A stretch of 64,000 nt of DNA from an uncultured Bacteroidales bacterium (GCA_947176235.1 CAMWPM010000004.1:26291-90290), one strand, 5' to 3'. Positions 36,100-45,594 are shown, counted from the stretch's first letter. A program made the numbers and translations. Notes: a model not told the origin generated them from the sequence alone.

Positions 36100-36301
36100 A
36101 CGGTTGTTACATTATCAAAAGCCAGTAATCAGGTCGGGCATCGAGCCCGGAGGATCGAAATCCTCACAATGATATCAGCTAAGGGTGTTGGAAGTTGACA
36201 CCACTTGAAGCTCGGCCAAGGCGACAGAAACAATATCTCTTGAACGAAAAAACCGGTGAATCGGTGACGCTGCAGCGCACCAGTCACCGGTCTTTTTTTT
36301 T
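36100..36301 (+). ncRNA. Candidate structured small RNA (or aqpZ 3' UTR)
   Basis: Four successive hairpins can be drawn. They are CGGGC/GCCCG (36135-36149), GAGGAT/ATCCTC with a CGAA loop (36150-36165), GGTGT/ACACC (36184-36202), and the final terminator ACCGGTGA/TCACCGGT with a T-run (36252-36301). A near-consensus promoter lies upstream: ATTG at 36066-36069 and AATATTTG at 36088-36095, with one mismatch and an 18-base spacer. It matches no RNA family I recognise. It could equally be the 3' untranslated part of the aquaporin mRNA. Confidence 0.35.
36247..36301 (+). terminator. Strong terminator downstream of aqpZ / the RNA candidate
   Basis: ACCGGTGA (36252-36259) pairs with TCACCGGT (36284-36291), with additional inner pairs. 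Nine T follow (36293-36301), and six A precede the stem. Confidence 0.85.
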
Positions 36302-36302
36302 G

Positions 36303-36379
36303 TTGAGAGTTGAGAGTCGAGAGTTGAGAGTTGAGGGTGGAGAGTTGAGGGTGGAGAGTTGAGGGTGGAGAGTTGAGGC
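36303..36379 (+). repeat. Heptamer tandem repeat, eleven units of TTGAGAG type
   Basis: Eleven consecutive 7-base units follow the consensus TTGAGAG, with variants TCGAGAG, TTGAGGG, TGGAGAG and TTGAGGC. The later part is organised as a 14-base unit (TTGAGGG TGGAGAG). The repeat starts immediately after the T-run of the terminator. Confidence 0.9.
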
Positions 36380-36440
36380 TCCAAGGCTATAACGCGCCCC
36401 TGCTGCAAGCGCTAAAGCTGTGTCGCGGCATAAGGCGTGT

Positions 36441-36481
36441 AGAAAAAGAGGGGCGCCGGTCCGTGGAATGGATGGCGCCCC
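36441..36481 (-). terminator. Terminator of the efflux-pump/lpxA operon
   Basis: On the minus strand GGGGCGCC (36481-36474) pairs with GGCGCCCC (36457-36450). TCTTTTTCT follows. Confidence 0.8.
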
Positions 36482-36516
36482 GTGGTGGTGTGAGGTTCTT
36501 TTCCCTATGTCGGTGA

Positions 36517-37302
36517 TTATTCGAGGTCGACGGTTGTGGCTACGATTCGGTTGTTGTTGAGGCGGATGAATGCCACGATCTCGTCGCGCACGTCGCCGGG
36601 GCGTACATCGTTCTCGACGCGCTGCAGGGCGTTGAACACGGATGTGCCGCTCTGATAGATGTGGCGGTAGGCTTTGGCTACGTCGTCGATTGTCTCTTCG
36701 TCAAATCCGCCTTTGCGCATCACGTAGGCGTTGATGCCGAAGTAGGTGGCGGGATTGTGGGCGATGATCACATAGGGGGGGACGTTGCCGGTGATGCGGC
36801 ATCCACCTTTGATGAGCACCCATTTGCCGACTTTGGAGCCTTCGTGAAGGATGCAGTTGGATGACAGGATGGTGTTCTCATCGACTTCGACGCCGCCGCC
36901 GAATGTCGCTCCGTTGCCGATCACGTCGTTGCCTTTGATGCGGCAGTCGTGGCCGATGTGGACGTTAGCCATGATGAAGCAATCGTTGCCGATAACGGTG
37001 CCTTCGTCGGATGAGAATCCTCGGTTGATGATTACGTGCTCGCGGATGACGTTGTTGTCGCCGACGGTGCAGAATGAGGGCTTGCCTTTCCAACGGAAGT
37101 CCTGGGGATCGGCACCGACGATGGCTCCCTGATAGATGCGGTTGCCGCGACCGATGCGTGTGCCGCGGATGATGCTTGCGTAGGGCATTATCTCACAGCC
37201 GTCGCCGATCACGACGTCGGCGTCGACAAAGGCGAATGGATGGATGGTGACGTTCTCGCCGATACGGGCGGAGGGGTCGACATGAGCTAATGGGCTGATC
37301 AT
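36517..37302 (-). CDS. lpxA: UDP-N-acetylglucosamine acyltransferase (LpxA-like)
   Basis: The 261-residue protein is a left-handed beta-helix acyltransferase. Hexapeptide repeats run through residues 1-190. MANVHIGHDC places H118 at the position of the catalytic H125 of E. coli LpxA. The C-terminal helical part AKAYRHIYQSGTSVFNALQRV is typical. It would transfer a 3-hydroxyacyl chain from ACP to UDP-GlcNAc, the first step of lipid A synthesis. It lies 45 bases after the TolC-like gene of an RND pump instead of after lpxC-fabZ, so it may be a second copy or a relocated one. Another hexapeptide acyltransferase specificity is possible. Confidence 0.8.
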   Translation of the reverse strand: MISPLAHVDPSARIGENVTIHPFAFVDADVVIGDGCEIMPYASIIRGTRIGRGNRIYQGAIVGADPQDFRWKGKPSFCTVGDNNVIREHVIINRGFSSDEGTVIGNDCFIMANVHIGHDCRIKGNDVIGNGATFGGGVEVDENTILSSNCILHEGSKVGKWVLIKGGCRITGNVPPYVIIAHNPATYFGINAYVMRKGGFDEETIDDVAKAYRHIYQSGTSVFNALQRVENDVRPGDVRDEIVAFIRLNNNRIVATTVDLE

Positions 37303-37347
37303 AGCGTTGGGGAATTTACATGGATGGATTTAAAGTGAGGGGAATAA

Positions 37348-38748
37348 TCAGTCTTCTTCGATTCCACCGCCACCAAGCGACTGGTAGACGTTGATGACTG
37401 ACTGGGACTGGGTGAGGCGGCAGTTGATGAATGACATCTGAGCCTGCAGAAGTCCTGTCTGTGAAGTGAGCACCTCAAGATAGGTTGAGGATCCGGCGGC
37501 GAAGAGCTCGGCGGTGTAATCGACAGCTTTCTCAAGGTCATCGACTTGCTTGGCGAGGAGTCCGGCTTTCTCACGGTTCTTCTCGTAGGAAGTGAGCGCG
37601 TTGGATACGTCGGCTGAAGCGCTGAGGAGCTTGTAACGGAAGGAGTTCATCGCCTGTTCCTGCTGTGCGCGTGTGGCTTCGAGGCGTGCGATGTTCTGGC
37701 CGCGTGCGAAGAGGGGAAGGGTGAGCTGTCCGGCGAGCTGTGTGAACCATTCGGCGGGATTCTTGATCATGGAGCCGAGGAGGTTGGTGAAGCCCATGTT
37801 GGCGTTGAGCGAGATGGAGGGATAGAATGCGGCGCGGGCGGAGTTGGTGGCGTAGTAAGCCACAGCAACGGCGCGCTCGGCGGCACGGACGTCGGGACGG
37901 TTGGCAAGCTCGACCATGGGGATGCCTTCGCGTACGATCTCAGGGATGTTGAGGAATGCACCGGCGGGAATCTCCCACATGCGGGGGGATTCGTTGAGGA
38001 GGAGTGAGAAGGTGTTGTTGGCTTCTTCGAGGCTGACTTCGAGATCCTTGATCTGGGCGAGAATGCTGTAGTAGTTGGCTTCGCTCTGCACGACGGCTGC
38101 CTCTGTGGTGCGTCCGGCTTCCTTGTAGTCGCGCATGGTGGCTACGTTCTGCTTCCAGATCTCGGCAGTGGAGCGTGTGAGCTGGAGCTGGCTCTCGAGG
38201 GATGAGATGGCGTAGTAGCAGTTGGCTACGCCACCGATGATCTGGGAGCGTACAGCCTGACGGTAGTCCTTGCTCTGCGCGTAGGATGCTTCGGCGGATC
38301 GCTTGGAGTTGAGAATCTTGCCGAATACGTCGACTTCCCAGCTTACGGCGAGGGGAATCTGGTAGGACCAGGAGAAGTCGCTGTGGGCGTAGGATGCACC
38401 GGCGCCGTTGGGGGCGAGGGTGACGGAGGGGAGGTAGGAAAGGCGTGCGCCCTTCATATTGGCGTGGGCAACGTCGACGTTGAGCTTAGCGTTGAGGTAG
38501 TCGACGTTGTTGTCGAGCGCGCGGGTGATGTAGGAGGCGAGGACGGGATCGGTGTAGACTGCCTGCCAGGGGAGATTGCCGAGTGCTTCGGGGTTGCGCT
38601 CGGCGTCGGCTGCCTCGACAAACTGGCGGGTCAGCTCGTCGGCGTCGCCGCTCTTAAGGTCAAATTTCTTGTAGATGTTGCAGCTCGCGAGCAGCAGTAG
38701 GGATACTGCTGCCGAGAGCACAACGGTGGATGATTTTATGGGATTCAT
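37348..38748 (-). CDS. TolC/NodT-family outer-membrane efflux lipoprotein
   Basis: The 466-residue protein has a lipoprotein signal ending in LLLLASC and the two homologous outer-membrane efflux protein repeats. YLPSVTLAPNGAGASY and WEVDVFGKI in the first are matched by FYPSISLNANMGFTNLLG and LTLPLFARGQNIARLEATRAQQ in the second. It forms the exit duct of the tripartite RND pump. The frame is open to 38826, but MNPIKSS at 38748 directly precedes the signal peptide and leaves a 20-base gap to the pump gene. Confidence 0.92.
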   Translation of the reverse strand: MNPIKSSTVVLSAAVSLLLLASCNIYKKFDLKSGDADELTRQFVEAADAERNPEALGNLPWQAVYTDPVLASYITRALDNNVDYLNAKLNVDVAHANMKGARLSYLPSVTLAPNGAGASYAHSDFSWSYQIPLAVSWEVDVFGKILNSKRSAEASYAQSKDYRQAVRSQIIGGVANCYYAISSLESQLQLTRSTAEIWKQNVATMRDYKEAGRTTEAAVVQSEANYYSILAQIKDLEVSLEEANNTFSLLLNESPRMWEIPAGAFLNIPEIVREGIPMVELANRPDVRAAERAVAVAYYATNSARAAFYPSISLNANMGFTNLLGSMIKNPAEWFTQLAGQLTLPLFARGQNIARLEATRAQQEQAMNSFRYKLLSASADVSNALTSYEKNREKAGLLAKQVDDLEKAVDYTAELFAAGSSTYLEVLTSQTGLLQAQMSFINCRLTQSQSVINVYQSLGGGGIEED

Positions 38749-38768
38749 GACGGATGAACTGATGGGGA

Positions 38769-41700
38769 TTACTTGGAGTACTGAACGATCTCGCTTTCGA
38801 TGCCTCCGTTGTCGGTGTCCTTCCACTTGAGGGGCGAAACCTTCTCCTGAATGAGCTGGAAGACAACGAAGAGGGCGGGCACTACGAACACCTGGAGAAT
38901 CATGCCGATAAGCATACCGCCGATTGAGCCTGTGCCGAGTGCACGGTAGCCGTTGGCGCCTGCACCGGTGGCAAACATCAGAGGCAACAGACCGATGATC
39001 ATGGCGAGCGAGGTCATGAGGATGGGTCGGAGACGCGCGGTGGCTCCGGCGATTGCCGAGTTGACCACCGACATGCCTGTGCGACGACGCTCAAGTGCGA
39101 ACTCGACGATTAGAATCGCGTTCTTGGCGAGAAGACCGATAAGCATGATGAGGGCGATCTGGAGGTAGATGTTGTTGGAGATTCCGAAGATGTCGGCGAA
39201 GATGAATGTGCCCATGAGTCCGAAGGGAATCGAGAAGATAACGGAGAAGGGCAGGATGTAGCTCTCGTACTGAGCGGATAGGAGGAGGTAGACGAAGAGC
39301 AGGCAGAGACCGAAGATGATTGCGGTGGTGTTGCTGCCGCTTGACTTGCCTTCCTCACGGGTCATACCGGCATACTCGTAGCCGTAGCCGGAGGGGAGAG
39401 TCTCGGCTGCCACGCGTTCGATGGCAGCAAGGGCGTCGCCGGAGGAGTAGCCGGCGGCGGGGTTACCGCTGACGGAGATGGACTGGAACATGTTGAAGCG
39501 GTTGAGAAGGTCGGGACCGTAGACTTTGGTGAGAGTGACAAAGTTGGACAGCGAAGCCATCTCGGAGCCGTTGCGGATCTTGATGGAGGCGAGGGTCTCG
39601 GGGCTTACGCGTGCTTCGGGGTTAGCCTGCATCATTACGCGGTAGATCTTACCGAAACGGTTGAAGTTGGATACGTACATGCCACCGTAATAGCCCTGCA
39701 TGGTGGAGAGGATGGTGGCGGGGCTGATGCCTGCCTGCTTAGCCTTGGCGGCGTCGATGTCGACGAGGTACTGGGGGAAGGTGGGGTTGAAGGTGGTGTA
39801 TGCCATCTGGATCTCGGGCTGGGCGTTGAGCTGAGCGAGGAATCCCTGGACGACGGCGAAGAAGTCGTTGATATTGCCGCCGGTCTTATCCTGCATCTTG
39901 ATTTCAAAACCGTTGGTGACGGAGTAGCCGGAAATCATCGGGGGTGCGAACACGACGACGCGTCCGTCCTTGATCATTTGGCTACAAGCACCGTAGATGC
40001 GGGCGAGGACGGCTTCGGATGAGTGCTCCTTGCCGGGACGGTCCTTCCAGTCCTTGAGCTTGATGATGAATGTGCCGTAGGTGGCACCGGCGCCTGCAAT
40101 GAAGCTATAGCCTGAGATCATCTGGCTGTACTCGACTTCGGGGTTGGACTCGATGATCTTGTCGACCTGCTCGAGGGTGGCTACGGTGCGTTCCTGTGAT
40201 GTGCCGGGGGGCATGTCGAGCATACAGAAGAGTGTACCGGTATCCTCGTTGGGAACGAGGGCGGTGGGGGTGATGCTCATGAGCCAAACGAGAACTACGG
40301 TGGCAACGACTACGGTGCAGAAGGAAGTGATCTTATGGTTGATGAACCATCCGGTGACTTTCTTGTAGAAGCGGGTGAGTCGGTCGAATCCTTTCTCAAA
40401 ACCGGCGTGGAAGCGGGGGCTGAAGATGCCCATGATGGTGATGATCGCCACGATGACCGCGATGACGAGCTTGAGGATGTTGTCGAAGCTGTACCAGCCG
40501 AGAATCATGAAGAGGATGGTGGCGCAGAGGAACAGTGCGGTGACAAGCGGGGGGAGGTTGAGTTTCCATGACTTGCCGTAGCGCTGCTTGACTGCCTGCC
40601 CGGCTGCTTTATAAGCGTCAGCCATGCGCTCGCCGAGTTTCTTGTCGGGCTCTCCTTCGGCTTTGTGCGGCTTAAGGAACACGGCACAGAGGGCGGGGGA
40701 GAGCGTCAGGGCGTTGAGCGCGGAGATGCCGATGGCGATCGCCATTGTGAGACCGAACTGACGGTAGAACACGCCGGTGGTGCCTGACATGAATGACACG
40801 GGGATGAACACGAGCATCATGACGAGGGTGATGGAGAGGATGGCTCCGCCGATCTCGCTCATGGCATCGATGGATGCCTTGCGTGCGCTCTTGTAGCCGA
40901 CGTCGAGCTTGGCGTGGACGGCTTCGACCACCACAATCGCGTCGTCGACCACAATGGCGATGGCGAGCACGAGAGCGGAGAGGGTGATGAGGTTGATGGA
41001 GAAGCCGATGAGGTTCATGAAGAAGAATGTGCCGATAAGAGCCACGGGGATGGCGATAGCAGGGATGATGGTGGACCGCATGTCCTGAAGGAATACGTAG
41101 ACCACGAAGAACACGAGGATGAATGCCTCGATGAGGGTCTTGATCACCTCGTGGATCGACGCTTCAAGGAAGTCGTTGTTGTTCATGGGGATGGCGAAGG
41201 CGAGACCTGCGGGGAGGTCCTTCTTCATGTCGTCGACCACTTTCAGACAGTCCTTGATGATCTGAGTGGCGTTGGAACCGGGGGTCTGGAACACCACGGA
41301 CATGGTGCCGGTCTTTCCGTTGAGCTTGTTGGAGTATCCGTAGGTCACGCGACCGAGCTCGATGTCGGCAACGTCGCCGAGGTAGAGGACTTCGCCGGTG
41401 GGCTTAGCTGAAACGACGATCTTCTCAAATTCCTCGGGAGTGGTGAGACGGCCTTTGTACTTGATGGTGTACTGGAAGCTCTGGTTGCCCTGCTCGCCGA
41501 ATGCACCGGGGGCAGCCTCGATGTTCTGCTCGGCGAGGGCGTTGGATACGTCGGACGGCATGAGGTGGTACTGAGCCATTACGTCGGGGCGAAGCCAGAT
41601 GCGCATGGAGTAGTCGGCACCGAAGTTCATCACGTCACCTACGCCGGATACGCGCTGGAGGGCGGGGATGATATTGATCTTATTATAGTTGTCGATGAAC

Positions 41701-42158
41701 TCCATGGTGTACTTGCCGGCTTCGTCGTAGAGGGCGATACCGAGAAGCATCGATGTCTGACGCTTCTGGGTGAGCACGCCTACGCGGGTCACTTCGGCAG
41801 GAAGGAGGTTCTGGGCTTTAGCCACGCGGTTCTGGACGTCGACTGCAGCCATGTTGGGGTCAAAGCCTTGCTCGAAGTAGACGGTGATGGTGGCGCTACC
41901 GGTGTTGGTGGCGGTAGATTCCATGTGGGTCATGCCTTCGGCGCCGTTGATCGACTCCTCAAGGGGCGCGATGACGGAGTTGAGCACCGCCTGGGCGTTG
42001 GCACCGGTGTAGGTGGTGCTGACACTGATCGTTGGAGGCGCGATATCGGGGAACTGGGTGACGGGGAGTGAGACGAGTCCGATAAGTCCCAGCAGCACGA
42101 TGAATATCGAGATCACCGTGGAGAGCACGGGTCGGTTGATAAAATTGTCGAGTTTCAT
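38769..42158 (-). CDS. RND multidrug efflux pump, inner-membrane subunit (HAE1), with extra membrane segments
   Basis: The 1129-residue AcrB-type proton antiporter has FINRPVLSTVISIFIVLLGL at the N-terminus, the proton-relay pair D405-D406 in VVDDAIVVVEAVHAK, the SGTTGVFYRQFGLTMAIAIG segment, and the second half ending in VVPALFVVF. It is about 85 residues longer than AcrB. The excess lies between TM6 and TM7 (about residues 500-588), where AcrB has a short cytoplasmic helix. Here two additional hydrophobic stretches (535-555 and 561-580) occur. It pumps drugs or bile salts together with the adaptor upstream and the duct downstream. Confidence 0.94.
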   Translation of the reverse strand: MKLDNFINRPVLSTVISIFIVLLGLIGLVSLPVTQFPDIAPPTISVSTTYTGANAQAVLNSVIAPLEESINGAEGMTHMESTATNTGSATITVYFEQGFDPNMAAVDVQNRVAKAQNLLPAEVTRVGVLTQKRQTSMLLGIALYDEAGKYTMEFIDNYNKINIIPALQRVSGVGDVMNFGADYSMRIWLRPDVMAQYHLMPSDVSNALAEQNIEAAPGAFGEQGNQSFQYTIKYKGRLTTPEEFEKIVVSAKPTGEVLYLGDVADIELGRVTYGYSNKLNGKTGTMSVVFQTPGSNATQIIKDCLKVVDDMKKDLPAGLAFAIPMNNNDFLEASIHEVIKTLIEAFILVFFVVYVFLQDMRSTIIPAIAIPVALIGTFFFMNLIGFSINLITLSALVLAIAIVVDDAIVVVEAVHAKLDVGYKSARKASIDAMSEIGGAILSITLVMMLVFIPVSFMSGTTGVFYRQFGLTMAIAIGISALNALTLSPALCAVFLKPHKAEGEPDKKLGERMADAYKAAGQAVKQRYGKSWKLNLPPLVTALFLCATILFMILGWYSFDNILKLVIAVIVAIITIMGIFSPRFHAGFEKGFDRLTRFYKKVTGWFINHKITSFCTVVVATVVLVWLMSITPTALVPNEDTGTLFCMLDMPPGTSQERTVATLEQVDKIIESNPEVEYSQMISGYSFIAGAGATYGTFIIKLKDWKDRPGKEHSSEAVLARIYGACSQMIKDGRVVVFAPPMISGYSVTNGFEIKMQDKTGGNINDFFAVVQGFLAQLNAQPEIQMAYTTFNPTFPQYLVDIDAAKAKQAGISPATILSTMQGYYGGMYVSNFNRFGKIYRVMMQANPEARVSPETLASIKIRNGSEMASLSNFVTLTKVYGPDLLNRFNMFQSISVSGNPAAGYSSGDALAAIERVAAETLPSGYGYEYAGMTREEGKSSGSNTTAIIFGLCLLFVYLLLSAQYESYILPFSVIFSIPFGLMGTFIFADIFGISNNIYLQIALIMLIGLLAKNAILIVEFALERRRTGMSVVNSAIAGATARLRPILMTSLAMIIGLLPLMFATGAGANGYRALGTGSIGGMLIGMILQVFVVPALFVVFQLIQEKVSPLKWKDTDNGGIESEIVQYSK

Positions 42159-42240
42159 TGCTGACGGTTAATACTGTAAAAGCAATCAGAAATATGAATG
42201 AGGTTGAAAAAGATGACGGAGAGGGGGAACGACGGCTGTA

Positions 42241-43413
42241 TTACTGCTGCGGGGCTGCCTGAGCCTGCTGTGCTGCGAGGGCTGCCGCATCGACGGGGAC
42301 TATCTCCATGCCGTCGCGGAGCTTGTTGCCGACGCCTTCAACGGCGATACGCTGTCCGGGCTTGAGACCGGAGGTGACGATGAACGTCTGGCCGTCGGAG
42401 AGCGAGCCTACGGTGATGGGCACTGAGGTGACGCGGTTGCTGTCGTTGACCACGTAGACGAAGCGGCGGTCCTGCAATTCGAATGTGGCTTTCTGAGGGA
42501 TGATGATGACGCTGTCCTGACGGTTGGGGAGCAGGATCTGACCGGTGGATCCGGAGCGGAGCATGCCGTTGGTGTTGGGGAAGAGTGCGCGGACGCTTGC
42601 GGCACCGGTGGTGTTGTCGATCACGCCGGATACGGTGGCAACCTTGCCGGGGAGGGGATAGAGAGTGCCGTCGGATAGGCGGAGCTGCACGGCAGGCATC
42701 GATGCGATGCGCTGGTCGAGGGTGGCGTTGCCGCCGTCGGTGAGGTCGAGGAGGTCACGCTCGGTGAGGGAGAAGTAGGCGTAGACTTCGCTGTTGTCGC
42801 TGACGGTGGTGAGTGGCTGCATCATCGAGGGGGATGCGAGGGAGCCTTCGCGGTTGGGGATCGTGCCTACTACGCCGGCGCTGGGAGCTGTCACCACGGT
42901 GTAGGCAAGATTCTTGCGGGCGGTTGTGAGTGCTGCCTCAGCCTGAACGAGCTGCGCGCGAGCCTGCTCAAGGGCGTTCTTTGCGAGCTGGTTCTCGTAG
43001 TCGGAAATGATGTTTTTGTCGCGGAGATGCTGCTTGGAATCGGCGGTGAGCTGAGCGGACTGGAGTGCGGTGCGTGCGGCGTTGACTGCAGCCTGAGCCT
43101 GATCAACGGCAGCCTGGAACTGCACCTGGTCGAGAGTGAAGAGCACCTGTCCCTTGCTTACGCGCTGACCTTCGTCAACATGGACTTTGGTGATGAAACC
43201 GCTTACCTGGGGACGGATTTCGATGTCGGTGTATCCCTTGATGGTGGCGGGGAACACGTTGTTGAGGTCGGAACTGCCGAGTTCCACTGTCTGTGTGGCG
43301 ATCTGGGGCGCAGGCGCCTGCATGCCCTGCTGGTTGCCCGATTTGCCGCATGACGTGAGGAGGGCGGCTGAGAGCGCGATGACGCTGAGCGTCGACAAAG
43401 CGATGGTCTTCAT
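42241..43413 (-). CDS. RND efflux periplasmic adaptor (membrane fusion) lipoprotein
   Basis: The 390-residue protein has a lipoprotein signal ending in AALLTSC. The lipoyl half-motifs (VSGFITKVHVDEGQRVSKGQVLF and VTAPSAGVVGTIPNREGSL) flank a helical hairpin rich in Ala and Gln (about 95-150). The beta-barrel and membrane-proximal domains end in a low-complexity tail of Ala and Gln. It links the RND pump to the outer-membrane duct. It is the first gene of the four-gene operon adaptor-pump-duct-lpxA. Confidence 0.93.
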   Translation of the reverse strand: MKTIALSTLSVIALSAALLTSCGKSGNQQGMQAPAPQIATQTVELGSSDLNNVFPATIKGYTDIEIRPQVSGFITKVHVDEGQRVSKGQVLFTLDQVQFQAAVDQAQAAVNAARTALQSAQLTADSKQHLRDKNIISDYENQLAKNALEQARAQLVQAEAALTTARKNLAYTVVTAPSAGVVGTIPNREGSLASPSMMQPLTTVSDNSEVYAYFSLTERDLLDLTDGGNATLDQRIASMPAVQLRLSDGTLYPLPGKVATVSGVIDNTTGAASVRALFPNTNGMLRSGSTGQILLPNRQDSVIIIPQKATFELQDRRFVYVVNDSNRVTSVPITVGSLSDGQTFIVTSGLKPGQRIAVEGVGNKLRDGMEIVPVDAAALAAQQAQAAPQQ

Positions 43414-43844
43414 TGCGATGTAGTTGTCTTTATTACTGGTAATTGTTATTATGTTGCGGTTATTGGAAAATCACGTGGTGAAAAACAATCTTTTTTATTC
43501 GGGTGGCTTGTGAGCCTTTGGCGCGGAGGATGACCTGCGTCGAGGCTTGAATCCCTGAGGATGTGACGAAATGTCCGGTCTCGTTTCAATCTGCAAAATT
43601 ACTTATTTTTTTTCAATAGAAGTGTCGGTGAAAATGGAATAATTTGACAAAACACCCTTTATGTTGGTAAAAAATTCCATATTATTTTTTTGAAGAGATG
43701 TAAAAAATAAGATTATGGAATTTTTTGGGACGTCGGCGAAAAAGTTGTAAATTTGTGGACGTAACGACGGGGCTGCCACGTCCGGCGTCATAGTCATCGA
43801 ATTCTACTAAAATCTATAATATACATCCAAATCAACCCCTTTTT
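43414..43844. promoter_or_regulatory. Divergent intergenic region between the efflux operon and fumarase
   Basis: These 431 bases hold no gene. A minus-strand -7 box TAATTTTG at 43601-43594 would serve the efflux operon with a leader of about 180 bases, and a full fumarase promoter lies at 43724-43755. I see no inverted repeat that would mark a TetR or MarR operator. Confidence 0.55.
43724..43755 (+). promoter_or_regulatory. Promoter of the fumarase gene
   Basis: TTTG at 43724-43727 and TAAATTTG at 43748-43755 match both Bacteroides consensus boxes with a 20-base spacer. The leader is about 85 bases. Confidence 0.8.
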
Positions 43845-45494
43845 ATGGCAACAAAACCGTTCCACTATCAGGAGATGTTCCCGATGTCGAAGGACACGAC
43901 GGAATATTATCTCCTCACCAAGGACCACGTGAGCGTAGAGAAGTGCGGCGACCGCGAGATTCTCAACATCGCTCCTGAAGCCCTGACGCTTCTCGCCCGT
44001 CAAGCCACTCACGACAACGCCTTCATGCTCCGCCGCGAGCACAATGAGATGGTGGCTAAGATCCTCCACGATCCGGAAGCGAGCGACAACGACAAGTACG
44101 TAGCGCTCACGATGCTCCGCAACGCCGAAATCGCAGCCAAGGGCACCCTTCCTTTCTGCCAGGACACCGGCACAGCCATCATCATCGGCAAGAAGGGTCA
44201 GAACGTCTACACCGGAGGCCATGACGAAGAACTGCTGAGCAAGGGCGTCTACGACACCTACACACAGAATAATCTCCGCTACAGCCAGAACGCTCCCCTC
44301 AACATGTACGACGAGGTGAACACCGGCTGCAACCTCCCCGCCCAGATCGACCTCTACGCCGTTGACGGCGACGAATACAAGTTTGTCTTCGTGGCAAAGG
44401 GTGGCGGCTCCGCCAACAAGACATATCTCTATCAGGAGACGAAAGCCATCATCAACCCCAAGACTCTCGTGCCGTTCCTCGTGGAGAAGATGAAGACCCT
44501 CGGCACTGCGGCATGTCCTCCCTATCACATCGCATTCGTGATCGGCGGCACATCGGCTGAGATGAATCTCGCCACCGTGAAGAAGGCTTCAATCAAGTAC
44601 TACGACAACCTGCCCACCCATGGCAACGAGTACGGTCACGCTTTCCGCGACGTAGAGCTTGAGAAGAAGCTTAAGGAGGAATCGGAGAAGATCGGACTCG
44701 GCGCCCAGTTCGGCGGCAAATATTTCGCCCACGACATCCGTGTGATCCGTCTGCCCCGTCACGGTGCTTCATGTCCCATCGGCATGGGTGTGAGCTGCTC
44801 CGCCGACCGCAATGTCAAGGCAAAAATCAACCGCGAAGGACTCTGGATCGAAAAGCTTGATGACAATCCCGGCGAACTGATTCCGGCTGAAATGCGTAAT
44901 GCCGGTGAAGGTGACGCTGTGAAGATCGACCTTGACCGCCCGATGCCCGAAATCCTTGCCGAACTCGACAAGTACCCCGTGGCAACGCGCCTGTCGCTCA
45001 ACGGCACCATCATCGTGGCTCGTGACATCGCCCACGCCAAGATCAAGGAGCGCCTCGACAAGGGTGAGCCGATGCCTGAGTATCTTAAGAATCATCCCGT
45101 CTATTACGCAGGTCCCGCCAAGAAGCCGGAGGATATGCCTTCAGGATCGTTCGGTCCCACCACCGCCGGACGTATGGATCCCTACGTTGATCAGTTCCAG
45201 AGCGAGGGGGGCTCAATGGTGATGATCGCCAAGGGCAACCGCAGCAAGCAGGTGACCGACGCATGTCAGAAGCATGGCGGTTTCTACCTCGGCTCTATCG
45301 GCGGTCCGGCTGCCGTACTGGCTTCCAACTCCATCAAGAATGTCGAGCTTCTTGAATATCCCGAGCTCGGCATGGAGGCTATCTGGAAGATCCGTGTGGA
45401 GAACTTCCCAGCGTTCATCCTCGTCGACAACAAGGGTAATGACTTCTTCACCGAAATCACCGCCCGTTGCACCGGCTGTCCCGTCAGCAAGTAA
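43845..45494 (+). CDS. Class I fumarate hydratase, iron-sulfur dependent
   Basis: The 549-residue enzyme is of the FumA/FumB type, with the alpha and beta parts fused. The cluster cysteines C105 (LPFCQDTG), C224 (TAACPPYH) and C318 (GMGVSC) are at the same residue numbers I recall for E. coli FumA. It interconverts fumarate and malate in the reductive branch that gives succinate in Bacteroidota. The 4Fe-4S cluster makes it oxygen sensitive, fitting an anaerobe. It is monocistronic, with a strong promoter and a strong terminator. Confidence 0.95.
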   Translation: MATKPFHYQEMFPMSKDTTEYYLLTKDHVSVEKCGDREILNIAPEALTLLARQATHDNAFMLRREHNEMVAKILHDPEASDNDKYVALTMLRNAEIAAKGTLPFCQDTGTAIIIGKKGQNVYTGGHDEELLSKGVYDTYTQNNLRYSQNAPLNMYDEVNTGCNLPAQIDLYAVDGDEYKFVFVAKGGGSANKTYLYQETKAIINPKTLVPFLVEKMKTLGTAACPPYHIAFVIGGTSAEMNLATVKKASIKYYDNLPTHGNEYGHAFRDVELEKKLKEESEKIGLGAQFGGKYFAHDIRVIRLPRHGASCPIGMGVSCSADRNVKAKINREGLWIEKLDDNPGELIPAEMRNAGEGDAVKIDLDRPMPEILAELDKYPVATRLSLNGTIIVARDIAHAKIKERLDKGEPMPEYLKNHPVYYAGPAKKPEDMPSGSFGPTTAGRMDPYVDQFQSEGGSMVMIAKGNRSKQVTDACQKHGGFYLGSIGGPAAVLASNSIKNVELLEYPELGMEAIWKIRVENFPAFILVDNKGNDFFTEITARCTGCPVSK

Positions 45495-45535
45495 TTTCCC
45501 CTCCGGTACCCCCTGCCGGATGAATTGATAAAGCC

Positions 45536-45575
45536 GACCCCGCAAAGTGACATCACCTTGCGGGGTCGTTTTTTT
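45536..45575 (+). terminator. Terminator of the fumarase gene
   Basis: GACCCCGCAA (45536-45545) pairs perfectly with TTGCGGGGTC (45558-45567). A G and seven T follow. Confidence 0.9.
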
Positions 45576-45594
45576 ATGTCTGTCTTGATTAAGA

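Larger units (their letters stand above)
36033..36516. other. Intergenic region with structured RNA candidate, terminators and heptamer array
   Basis: This 484-base stretch has no convincing gene. It contains, in order, a run of hairpins ending in a strong terminator (about 36100-36301), a heptamer tandem repeat (36303-36379), and the minus-strand terminator of lpxA (36441-36481). Confidence 0.7.

Noticed and set aside
36135..36165. tRNA-like arms
   Set aside because: The second hairpin has a four-base CGAA loop instead of a seven-base T loop, and no acceptor or anticodon arm can be built around it.
36175..36408. Minus-strand frame with QLSTLNS-type repeats
   Set aside because: It is only the translation of the heptamer array and flanking terminator, and no family or start signal supports it.
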